Shown in pieces: positions 25,128 to 32,852 of a stretch of DNA of 64,000 nucleotides. The notes below the pieces were generated by a model. That model did no database searches. It saw only the letters and a list, made by a program, of their open reading frames with translations, and was not told the origin of the DNA. Every line of letters starts with the position of its first letter. The stretch's first letter is position 1. The stretch spans positions 1,618,501 to 1,682,500 of the forward strand of contig CP081098.1 in NCBI GenBank assembly GCA_025141015.1, read 5' to 3'. Made by a program: the position numbers and the translations under genes. Source of the stretch: Rhodobacteraceae bacterium M382. GTDB taxonomy: Bacteria; Pseudomonadota; Alphaproteobacteria; Rhodobacterales; Rhodobacteraceae.

Positions 25128-27796
25128 TGGCGTCGCTCAATCTGCTTGTCGGGGTGTGTTTGGGGTATGTGGTCCTTTTGTTCCTCGTGGCGTTTGCTGC
25201 CGACCGTTATGCCGTGCGCGGCGCGGCGGCGCGCTGGTTGCGCTCGCCGCTGATTTATACGCTGTCGCTGTCGATCTACTGTACGGCTTGGACCTTTTAC
25301 GGGGCCGTCGGGTATGCGGCGCGGTCTGGGCTGGAATTTGTCACCATCTATCTTGGGCCCACTTTGGTCATGGCGGCCTGGTGGTGGGGGCTGCGCAAGC
25401 TGATCCGGGTGGGACGCAGTCAGCGGGTCACGTCGATTGCCGACCTGATTTCGTCGCGCTATGGGAAATCCAACCTGCTGGCGATTGGTGTCACCATTCT
25501 GGCCGTAGTTGGGGTGACGCCCTATATCGCGCTGCAATTGCAGTCGATCACCCTGTCCTTTGAAATTTTTGCCGAGGCCGACCCCGGAACAAGCTATATG
25601 CCGGGGTCCTCGGTGTTCTGGGTTGCGGCGGGGCTGGCCGTGTTTGCCATCCTGTTCGGGACCCGCAATCTGGACGCAAACGAACGCCACCACGGCGTTG
25701 TCACGGCCGTCGCTCTCGAAGCGGTGGTGAAGCTGGTGGCGCTGCTGGCCGTGGGGATTTTTGTGGTTTGGGGGCTGGCCGGTGGGGTTACGGAAACTTT
25801 GGCGGCGATCGACGCCTCCAAGATTGGTCGCTGGGAGGTTGATGGCACCCGGTGGGTCGGCATCACCTTTTTGTCGGCTGCCGCCTTTTTGTGCCTGCCG
25901 CGTATGTTCCAGGTCATGGTGGTCGAGAACGTCGATGAACGCCATCTGCGCATCGCGTCATGGGCCTTTCCGTTGTACTTGCTGCTGATCAGCCTGTTCG
26001 TTCTGCCCATTGCCGCAATTGGTCTGGATATTATGCCAGCCTCGGCCAACCCGGACTTGTTCGTTCTGACCATCCCGCTCAGCCAGGGGCAGGAAAAGCT
26101 GGCGATGCTGTCGTTTCTCGGCGGTTTCAGTTCTGCGACTTCGATGGTGATCGTCGCAGCCATGGCACTGTCGACCATGGTGTCGAACCATATCGTGATG
26201 CCGATCTGGCTGCGCTCGCGCGGGACAGGGGTGTCTGTGTCAGGTGATGTCCGCAATGTAGTCCTGATGGCGCGGCGAATTTCGATCGCCGGTGTGATGG
26301 CGTTGGGGTATGTCTATTACACTCTGTCGGGTGGCGGCGCGGCATTGGCCGCCATCGGGTTGATTTCCTTTGCCGGTATTGCCCAGATTCTACCCGCGTT
26401 GGTGGGGGGGCTGTTTTGGCGAGGAGCCACCCGCATAGGGGCGCTGGCGGGGTTGAGCACCGGGTTTGGTCTTTGGTTGTTCACCATGTTGTTGCCCAAC
26501 CTTGGTGGGGCATTGATGCCGGAAACAATCTTGCGCGACGGGTTGTTCGGACTCAGCGGTCTGCGCCCCCAGGCGCTGTTCTGGATCGAGGGGCTGGACC
26601 CGACCATTCATGCGGTGATCTGGAGCATGGGGCTGAACACCGCCACGTTCTGTATTGGGTCGTTGCTCAGCTTTCCCAGCCCATTGGAACGCCTGCAGGG
26701 GGCGCAATTCGTGAATGTGTTTGAACACTCCACGGGTCCGCGTGGCTGGACAGGATCGGTTGCCCAATCCGAAGATCTGATGATCATGTCCCAGCGTATT
26801 CTGGGCGCGGACGAGGCTCAGGCCTTTTTTGCCAAGGAGGCCCAACGTCAAGGCGGGCCGGGCCATCTGCCAGAGCCCACGCCCGGGTTTCTGGAAAATC
26901 TGGAGCGCGAACTCAGCGGCTCGGTCGGTGCGGCCGCGGCGCATGCGATGATTGGTCAGATTGTTGGCGGATCGTCCGTGTCGGTCGAAGATCTGTTGGC
27001 CGTGGCGGATGAAACCCAGCAGATGCTGGAATATTCCAACCAGCTGGAACAGAAATCGGCCGAATTGTCCCGTACGGCCGGACAACTGCGCGAAGCCAAT
27101 GAAAAGCTGACCCAGATTTCGTTGCAAAAGGATGCGTTTCTCAGTCAGGTCAGCCACGAATTGCGCACACCGATGACGTCGATCCGGGCGTTTTCTGAAA
27201 TTCTACGCGACGCAGACGGGTTGGAGATAGATGACCAGATCCGATATTCCACCATCATCCACAGCGAGGCCGTGCGGCTGACCCGGCTGCTGGATGACTT
27301 GTTGGATCTCAGTGTGTTGGAAAGCGGTCAGGTTAGCCTGAACATACGACAGGGCGAACTGGGCGATGTGCTGGATCATTCGGTGTCTGCGGCCCTGGCC
27401 GGGTCGGATCGACCGTTGACGGTGAGGCGCGACCCCATCGGCGAATCCGTGACGTTGAGCTCGGATCTGGACCGGCTGGCCCAGGTGTTTATCAACGTCA
27501 TTGCCAATGCTCAGAAATATTGTGATGCGCAGGCACCTGAACTCAGGATCGAAGTGCGTCGGGTTGGGGCCATGGTTTACGTGGATTTTGTCGACAACGG
27601 CAGTGGCATTCCGGCGGATGCGCAAAAGATGGTGTTTGAAAAATTCGCCCGTGTCAGTTCGGAAAAGGCTGGTGGTGCAGGGTTGGGGTTGGCGATTTGC
27701 CGCGAGATCATGCAGCGTCTGAACGGAGATGTGCAATATCTGAACGGGCAGGGCGGCGGCGCATTTCGCGTCAGCTTGCCGCTCGGGACGCCCTAG
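25127..27796 (+). CDS. Sodium/solute symporter-histidine kinase fusion (CrbS-like)
   Basis: An 889-residue sensor. About the first 540 residues are an SSF (PutP-like) domain with roughly 13 membrane helices. A short cytoplasmic PAS/STAC-like linker leads to a coiled coil ('QLEQKSAELSRTAGQLREAN'), the HisKA box 'QVSHELRTPMTSIRAFSEIL' with phospho-acceptor His677, and an HATPase domain with N box 'VFINVIANAQKY', 'DNGSGIP' and 'GGAGLGLAI'. Fusions of this kind (CrbS, CbrA) couple solute binding or transport to phosphorylation; CrbS controls acetate use. The partner is the receiver encoded upstream. The substrate here is unknown. Confidence 0.92.
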   Translation: MASLNLLVGVCLGYVVLLFLVAFAADRYAVRGAAARWLRSPLIYTLSLSIYCTAWTFYGAVGYAARSGLEFVTIYLGPTLVMAAWWWGLRKLIRVGRSQRVTSIADLISSRYGKSNLLAIGVTILAVVGVTPYIALQLQSITLSFEIFAEADPGTSYMPGSSVFWVAAGLAVFAILFGTRNLDANERHHGVVTAVALEAVVKLVALLAVGIFVVWGLAGGVTETLAAIDASKIGRWEVDGTRWVGITFLSAAAFLCLPRMFQVMVVENVDERHLRIASWAFPLYLLLISLFVLPIAAIGLDIMPASANPDLFVLTIPLSQGQEKLAMLSFLGGFSSATSMVIVAAMALSTMVSNHIVMPIWLRSRGTGVSVSGDVRNVVLMARRISIAGVMALGYVYYTLSGGGAALAAIGLISFAGIAQILPALVGGLFWRGATRIGALAGLSTGFGLWLFTMLLPNLGGALMPETILRDGLFGLSGLRPQALFWIEGLDPTIHAVIWSMGLNTATFCIGSLLSFPSPLERLQGAQFVNVFEHSTGPRGWTGSVAQSEDLMIMSQRILGADEAQAFFAKEAQRQGGPGHLPEPTPGFLENLERELSGSVGAAAAHAMIGQIVGGSSVSVEDLLAVADETQQMLEYSNQLEQKSAELSRTAGQLREANEKLTQISLQKDAFLSQVSHELRTPMTSIRAFSEILRDADGLEIDDQIRYSTIIHSEAVRLTRLLDDLLDLSVLESGQVSLNIRQGELGDVLDHSVSAALAGSDRPLTVRRDPIGESVTLSSDLDRLAQVFINVIANAQKYCDAQAPELRIEVRRVGAMVYVDFVDNGSGIPADAQKMVFEKFARVSSEKAGGAGLGLAICREIMQRLNGDVQYLNGQGGGAFRVSLPLGTP

Positions 27797-27915
27797 GATC
27801 ACCGCGTTTTCTATTCCGGTGATGGGCCTGAAAATCCTCTGAATTTAAAGACATTCGTAACCAACCGCGGGTTAGATCTGATCCAGGAGGGCTGGATGGT
27901 AGGCTGGACCAGAAT

Positions 27916-29121
27916 ATGACCGACACCGCGGACAATGATACAGGTCACGACGCAACCGAAACGGTTTTGCGCAGGAAACTGTCTGCGGGCAGGCCCGCGG
28001 AAGAACCTTCGGGGGACTCGCGGGCGATTTTGCGGGCTGTGCGGCGGGCCTTGGCCCGTGCGGCCGAAGACTTGTACGACCTGCCCCTGGCGGTGATCGG
28101 TGCCAAACAGGCGCTGTGCGCCCCGGATGGGCTGAGCGGTTGCCTGGCCGATGGTCAGCTGTTGCTCCTCCTGGATGGGCCGGATGGGTGTCCAGGAGCG
28201 ATTGCGATGGATGGTGCGGCTGTAACAGCGGCTATTCAGCAACAAACCATGGGGCAGGTGTCTGGCCCGTCATCCGTCGCACGAAATTATACCGGGACGG
28301 ATGCGGCCATGATTGCGCCCCTGATCGACGCCATGTTGACCCGGGCTGAACGCAATCTGGGCGAATCGCCCGATCTGCATCAGATCCGGGGGTTTCGGTT
28401 CGGGGCGCGGGTTGACGATGTGCGAAGCCTGTCCTTGATGCTCGAGGCAGAAAGATACCTTGTTTTTGAACTGACACTGGATCTGGCTGTTGGTCGCACA
28501 CAGGGGCACATGTGTTTGATCCTGCCTGACATGCCGGATCTTCCAGAGGAAGAAACCGCTTCTGATGCCCAGCAGGACGTGGCCGATCTGAGCGGCAGCG
28601 CTGGTGTGGTCCGGGCTGAATTGTCGGCGGTTCTGACCCGTATGCAATTGTCGCTCGAAGATCTGATGGCGTTGAAACCCGGGAAGGTTCTGCCGCTGGC
28701 GGCCGCGACGTTGAATGGTACTGAAATCACTGGAATTGACGGGAGCACGGTGGCGTTTGGACGGCTTGGGCAGGCGGCGGGCGCTCGGGCTGTGCGCCTG
28801 CATGCCACCGGGCGACGCCGCATTGTTCGGGATGCAGATCCAGGCGAGTTTGCCGCCCATATCGGCCCCGTTGACCTTCCAGGGCATTCCGGCACCTCTG
28901 CGGATGGGGCGGAGGCACCGCAACAGCACTCTGCAAACAAGGTGGTGACGATCGAAACCGCACAGGAGGCGAGCGTTCATTCCGAAGTAGAAGGTACAAT
29001 CGGAGACACCCTGAACGCACCCATGGACACCGCAGAGGATTTTTCAGTCCTGACACCGGAACAGGTGGCCGCGGAAATTTCAGAACTGGCGGGCTTGGAG
29101 GGGGTGAGCCCGAACGGATAG
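27916..29121 (+). CDS. FliM/FliN-family (SpoA-domain) protein, orphan
   Basis: A 401-residue protein with a FliM-like plan: an N-terminal region of about 200 residues without clear motifs, then 'AGVVRAELSAVLTRMQLSLEDLMALKPGKVLPL' (given here only for position, about residues 232-264), which begins a SpoA domain as in FliM/FliN. The last 90 residues are acidic and low-complexity. No other flagellar gene is in the window, so it may be a motor switch component encoded away from the flagellar cluster or a divergent paralogue. The ATG at 27916 has no strong ribosome site. Confidence 0.7.
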   Translation: MTDTADNDTGHDATETVLRRKLSAGRPAEEPSGDSRAILRAVRRALARAAEDLYDLPLAVIGAKQALCAPDGLSGCLADGQLLLLLDGPDGCPGAIAMDGAAVTAAIQQQTMGQVSGPSSVARNYTGTDAAMIAPLIDAMLTRAERNLGESPDLHQIRGFRFGARVDDVRSLSLMLEAERYLVFELTLDLAVGRTQGHMCLILPDMPDLPEEETASDAQQDVADLSGSAGVVRAELSAVLTRMQLSLEDLMALKPGKVLPLAAATLNGTEITGIDGSTVAFGRLGQAAGARAVRLHATGRRRIVRDADPGEFAAHIGPVDLPGHSGTSADGAEAPQQHSANKVVTIETAQEASVHSEVEGTIGDTLNAPMDTAEDFSVLTPEQVAAEISELAGLEGVSPNG

Positions 29122-29359
29122 TGCCGTGCTACCGCGGCGCAACGCCCAGGATCTCAGAATACGCAAGAATGGCCCCCTCTAAAAAGTCCAAAGAACAATA
29201 GGAGGACCATGCCGATCTGTTGATCAAAGTGGATAGCCACCTGGACCAATGGCTGCTGCGAGCCTACCCCGAGGGCGGCAGTTCATCACCTGCACATCGT
29301 CCGGTTCCACGCTGGATCCGCGACGGCGGCAGGACGGGCCGGTGACGGGGGTGTTGCGG

Positions 29360-29794
29360 TTATCGGCGTTTGGACTGCGCGATATGTTCCAACGCGGGGC
29401 GCAACCCATCGAGCTGGAAGCCAGCGCCATGCGTTTTTTCCAGCACGGTGTCCGCGCCCAATTCGGCTGCATGGCCCAGCGCCCAGATCACCGAACACCG
29501 GGTTCCCGACGCGCAATAGGCCAAAACCTGTCCTTCGCAGGATTGGATCAGGTCCAGTTGCTTGGCGACATTTTCCGGCGTCATTGTCTGATGAGTAAGC
29601 GGCAGGTCCAGAAACTCCAACCCTGCCGCCTCGGCCGCGGCGCGAATGGCGCTGGCCTGATGCGAAGGCGGCACTTCTGCATCGGGTCGGTTGCAGATGA
29701 TCCGGGTAAACCCGGCGTCAATGATGGCGGGTATGTCCTCGGCCGAGATCTGAGGAGATACAAAATAGCGGGGTGTGATCGAGCGTGCGTCCAT
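29360..29794 (-). CDS. DUF442/TIGR01244 protein-tyrosine-phosphatase-like sulfur-metabolism protein
   Basis: A 144-residue protein of the TIGR01244 (DUF442) family. It has a phosphatase-like loop 'AYCASGTRCSVIWA' (about residues 91-104) that gives a C-x5-R P-loop (CASGTRC), and starts 'ITPRYFVSPQISAEDIPAI'. Family members are found with persulfide dioxygenase and YeeE genes and are thought to handle sulfide or sulfane sulfur, perhaps as a sulfurtransferase. It is the last gene of the operon with two YeeE proteins and the Blh-like hydrolase. Confidence 0.85.
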   Translation of the reverse strand: MDARSITPRYFVSPQISAEDIPAIIDAGFTRIICNRPDAEVPPSHQASAIRAAAEAAGLEFLDLPLTHQTMTPENVAKQLDLIQSCEGQVLAYCASGTRCSVIWALGHAAELGADTVLEKTHGAGFQLDGLRPALEHIAQSKRR

Positions 29795-29803
29795 GATCGT
29801 TTA

Positions 29804-30235
29804 TTAGGCTTTTGCTGCCATTTGGTCCAGTGCCGTTGCAACCCGGGGGGCTGCCAGCATTCCGGCCAGCATTGCCACCATGAACAGCGCGCCCTGCCAA
29901 CCGCCATAGGAAAGCGATGCGATCGCTGGCCCAGGGCACAGCCCGGCCAATCCCCACCCCATGCCAAACATCACCGACCCAGTGATCAACCGGTGGTCCA
30001 ATTCGGGACGGGGCAGGTCGGGGAATTCACCTCCAACCAGCGGCGCGCGCCCAGGGACCAGCCGCCAGGCGACGAACATCGGAATGATTGCCCCCCCCAT
30101 GACAAAGGCCAACGTCGGGTCCCAGTCTCCAAAAACATCCAACCAACCCTGAACCTTGGTGGTGTCTGTCATGCCTGACACGAACAACCCGGCACCGAAC
30201 AGGCCACCGGCGAGAAACGATATCATTGCCCGCAT
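29804..30235 (-). CDS. Half-size YeeE/YedE-type membrane protein (second subunit)
   Basis: A 143-residue membrane protein with four hydrophobic segments. It carries 'MFGMGWGLAGLCPGPAIASL' (about residues 88-107) with the Cys of the YeeE substrate path. The start codon overlaps the stop of the upstream gene by one base (TGATG at 30233-30237), so the two half-proteins are coupled and probably make one channel for thiosulfate or another sulfur species, as full-length YeeE (TsuA) does. Confidence 0.82.
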   Translation of the reverse strand: MRAMISFLAGGLFGAGLFVSGMTDTTKVQGWLDVFGDWDPTLAFVMGGAIIPMFVAWRLVPGRAPLVGGEFPDLPRPELDHRLITGSVMFGMGWGLAGLCPGPAIASLSYGGWQGALFMVAMLAGMLAAPRVATALDQMAAKA

Positions 30236-30663
30236 CAGATCAGCCCCCACACGTGACGCAACAGCGCCAGAGTCAATCCACCGGCCAGAATATAGAATAC
30301 CGTGGCCACAACCCCGCGCAGCGACAGCCGCGAAATCCCACAAACTCCGTGTCCCGACGTACAGCCATTGGCAATCCGTGTCCCGATGCCCACCAGCAAC
30401 CCGGCTGCAATGATCACGGTCACGTTTGAGGTTATATGGGTGTCAATCTCAACCGCATAGAGCGGCCAGAGAACCAAGGGGAGGATCATGACACCAGCCA
30501 GAAACGCCATCCGTTCCAACCACGAGTTACGTCCGGTTCCGTCTATCAGGCCGCCCAAAATACCGCTGGCCCCCATGATGCGACCGTTGCCCAACAAATA
30601 GACCGCGCCGCCACAGCCAATCAGCATTCCGCCGACCAGCCCCCAAATCCAGTCCATTTCCAT
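30235..30663 (-). CDS. Half-size YeeE/YedE-type membrane protein (first subunit)
   Basis: A 142-residue membrane protein. The signature 'RIANGCTSGHGVCGISRLS' (about residues 96-114) holds two Cys residues that in YeeE relay the sulfur compound through the membrane. It pairs with the downstream half-protein to form what is one chain in TsuA. It lies 39 bases after the Blh-like gene. Confidence 0.85.
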   Translation of the reverse strand: MEMDWIWGLVGGMLIGCGGAVYLLGNGRIMGASGILGGLIDGTGRNSWLERMAFLAGVMILPLVLWPLYAVEIDTHITSNVTVIIAAGLLVGIGTRIANGCTSGHGVCGISRLSLRGVVATVFYILAGGLTLALLRHVWGLI

Positions 30664-30702
30664 ATATTTATCCCCCCGGATGTTCGCGCGTTATGTTTGA
30701 AT

Positions 30703-31566
30703 TCAGATCTTGTTTACCGGAAGCTTCAGAAACACATCCCCCTGCTCATCCGGCTCGGGCATCTGGCCTGCTCGCATGTTCACTTGCAGGGATGGCAGAA
30801 TCAGACGCGGCATTCCCAGCGTTGCGTCGCGGGCATCGCGCATGGCCACGAATTCGGCGATGGGACGGCCTTGGCCAATGTGAATGTTCAGCGCCTTTTG
30901 CTCGCCCACTGTGGTTTCCCAGGCGAATTCATTGCGCCCGGGTGCCTTGTAGTCGTGACCGACAAAAATTCGGGTGTCGTCGGGAAGGCTCAGGATTTTC
31001 TGGATCGATTCATACAACATTTCCGACGATCCACCTGGGAAATCGCACCGTGCGGTACCAAAATCAGGCATGAAAAGCGTATCGCCAACAAAGGCTGCGT
31101 CGCCGATCACATAGGTCAGGCAGGCGGGGGTGTGGCCGGGAGTGTGCAGCACTTCGGCGCGCATCTGTCCGATATGCAGGCTGTCGCCATCCACGAACAA
31201 TGCATCGAACTGGCTGCCATCGCGTTGAAACCGGGTGCCTTCGTTGAACACCTTGCCGAATGTATCCTGGACAACGGTGATGTTCTTGCCGATCCCGATC
31301 TTGCCGCCGATCTCTTCTTGTATATAGGGGGCGGCAGACAGATGGTCGGCGTGCACATGGCTCTCCAGGATCCACGCGACCTTGAACCCTTGTTCCCGGA
31401 CATAGGCGATGATCCGGTCGGCCGACTTGGTGTCAGTCCGCCCTGACGCCTGATCGAAATCCAGAACGGAATCAATGATCGCACAGGTGCTGCCGTTTGG
31501 TTCGCTCGCGACATAGGAAACGGTGTTGGTGGCGTCGTCAAAGAATGCGTGGACCTTGGGTGTCAT
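30703..31566 (-). CDS. Blh-type metallo-beta-lactamase-fold hydrolase (persulfide dioxygenase-like)
   Basis: A 287-residue MBL-fold protein. The metal site is shown by 'ESHVHADHLSAAPY' (about residues 65-78), 'HTPGHTPACLTYVIGDAAFVGDTL' (stated only as a region, about 141-164) and 'FVGHDY' (about 199). The gene set around it matches Blh of the BigR regulon, an ETHE1-like enzyme that oxidises glutathione persulfide to sulfite. First gene of a four-gene sulfur operon. The usual ArsR-type regulator gene bigR is absent here; instead an FNR-type site lies upstream. Confidence 0.85.
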   Translation of the reverse strand: MTPKVHAFFDDATNTVSYVASEPNGSTCAIIDSVLDFDQASGRTDTKSADRIIAYVREQGFKVAWILESHVHADHLSAAPYIQEEIGGKIGIGKNITVVQDTFGKVFNEGTRFQRDGSQFDALFVDGDSLHIGQMRAEVLHTPGHTPACLTYVIGDAAFVGDTLFMPDFGTARCDFPGGSSEMLYESIQKILSLPDDTRIFVGHDYKAPGRNEFAWETTVGEQKALNIHIGQGRPIAEFVAMRDARDATLGMPRLILPSLQVNMRAGQMPEPDEQGDVFLKLPVNKI

Positions 31567-31610
31567 TGAGGGCTCCTTAACTATCCCAGAAATTTACATG
31601 CAAAAAACAC

Positions 31611-31650
31611 AATATATCAAGCCTGGATTTAATCTGTTGACGCAAATCAA
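31611..31650 (-). promoter_or_regulatory. FNR/FnrL-dependent promoter of the sulfur operon
   Basis: TTGACGCAAATCAA (31637-31650) is a full FNR-type dyad (TTGA-N6-TCAA). On the minus strand a TATATT at 31616-31611 is the likely -10, which puts the transcription start near 31603 and the dyad centre about 40-41 bases upstream, the class II activation position. The hydrolase start codon follows at 31566. Confidence 0.65.
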
Positions 31651-31828
31651 GGCAAGACTCGGAGGGATGCTTCAAAATCATGCAGGAAGCCTCTCCAACA
31701 CCTACGTTAACAGGAAATTAACAAAAATTGGTGAGGCATGGGTAAACGGTAGGTGATCATTTAACTTCTGTCACATGGACGCGTTAGCATGTGATCTTAC
31801 CAAGGGCAATTCAGGGGAGGATTGAGAC

Positions 31829-32044
31829 ATGTCCAATCAGGAACTAATCAAAGTTGCTGAACATCTGGAACAACGGATCGACGGGGCGACCAGCGCAATG
31901 CGTTTGGCGTTGCAGCCGGAATTCACAAGAACATTGGACCGGATGCGTGATGCCGGGGTCAAGATCCCTTTGCGGTTGAAGCGGTTGGACGAAATCCTGT
32001 GTGAAGAAGCCGTCGAAGACAGTTTCGATAACATGCCCGTCTAA
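31829..32044 (+). CDS. Small hypothetical protein
   Basis: A 71-residue, soluble, mostly helical protein ('ELIKVAEHLEQRIDGATSAM', 'FTRTLDRMRDAGVKIPLRLK') with an acidic C-terminus. GGGGAGGATTGAGAC precedes the ATG, a good ribosome site. I do not recognise the family. It stands alone, downstream of an AT-rich promoter region and 180 bases from the FNR-type site, which is probably too far to act on it. Confidence 0.6.
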   Translation: MSNQELIKVAEHLEQRIDGATSAMRLALQPEFTRTLDRMRDAGVKIPLRLKRLDEILCEEAVEDSFDNMPV

Positions 32045-32143
32045 TCGGTGCCCGGACTGATCTGTGCCCGGTCTGATTTGTGGCCGGACTGCAGGGACAG
32101 GGTGGTTTTGTGACAGGGGGTTTTTCTGGGGGCGGGACGGCTG

Positions 32144-32362
32144 TTACCCCAGAGAAATTCCCAGAATTACCATCATCAAACCCAGAACAGACAGCGCCAG
32201 CGCCCCAAGGTTATAGGGCAGAACGGCCTGAACAGCCGCCCGCAATTCGTCATCCGACAGATTTTGGCGGCGGGCAGATGCCACACGCAAGATGCACCAG
32301 ACCAACCCGGCCAGCCCGGTGACCGACAGGCCTGCGCCGGCCCAAACGAGAATATCGAACAT
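32144..32362 (-). CDS. Small two-helix membrane protein
   Basis: A 72-residue protein with two membrane helices ('MFDILVWAGAGLSVTGLAGLVWCILRV' region and 'LGALALSVLGLMMVILGISL') joined by a polar 'ASARRQNLSDDELRAAVQAV' segment. It resembles conserved hypothetical membrane proteins of Rhodobacteraceae. GGAGATCAAT precedes the start. Function unknown. Confidence 0.65.
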   Translation of the reverse strand: MFDILVWAGAGLSVTGLAGLVWCILRVASARRQNLSDDELRAAVQAVLPYNLGALALSVLGLMMVILGISLG

Positions 32363-32522
32363 ATTGATCTCCTAACGGTGGCAGATACCCGCAGTGCGCC
32401 TAGCCGATTGGGTCACTGCGTGCAAGATGGCGCGCAGTCCCGCATTCCCTGCTTGCGGCGCGACGCGCGGCCTTGTATCCCGCAAAACCAGCCGAAATTC
32501 ATTTGTGACCCTGGAGACCTTC

Positions 32523-32789
32523 ATGGACGTGACCGAAGATACCAAAAGCGACAGCTATCGCGTGACCGCAGGCGAATTGCGCCAGTTTGTCGAGCGGATG
32601 GAACGGTTGGAGGTGGAAAAGAAGGACATTGCCGACCAGCAAAAAGAGGTTATGGCCGAAGCCAAGGGGCGCGGGTATGACACCAAGGTCCTGCGCAAGG
32701 TGATTGCACTGCGCAAGCGCGACAAGGACGACATTGCCGAAGAAGAGGCCGTTCTGGAAATGTACAAGGAAGCGCTGGGTATGGACTGA
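32523..32789 (+). CDS. gapR: GapR-like (DUF2312) nucleoid-associated protein
   Basis: An 88-residue DUF2312 protein. The core 'ELRQFVERMERLEVEKKDI' and 'EAKGRGYDTKVLRKVIALR' is the strongly conserved sequence of this family, whose Caulobacter member GapR encircles overtwisted DNA and helps topoisomerases ahead of replication and transcription forks. I start at ATG 32523, where family homology begins, rather than the longer in-frame ATG at 32394. A clear terminator follows. Confidence 0.88.
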   Translation: MDVTEDTKSDSYRVTAGELRQFVERMERLEVEKKDIADQQKEVMAEAKGRGYDTKVLRKVIALRKRDKDDIAEEEAVLEMYKEALGMD

Positions 32790-32810
32790 CCCAGTTCACG
32801 ATTCCACGTC

Positions 32811-32840
32811 AAAGGGCACCCCGACGGTGCCCTTTTTTGT
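32811..32840 (+). terminator. Intrinsic terminator after gapR
   Basis: AAAGGGCACC (32811-32820) pairs perfectly with GGTGCCCTTT (32826-32835) around a five-base loop and runs into TTTTTT. It lies between convergent genes. Confidence 0.9.
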
Positions 32841-32852
32841 TTTTGGCGCGAT

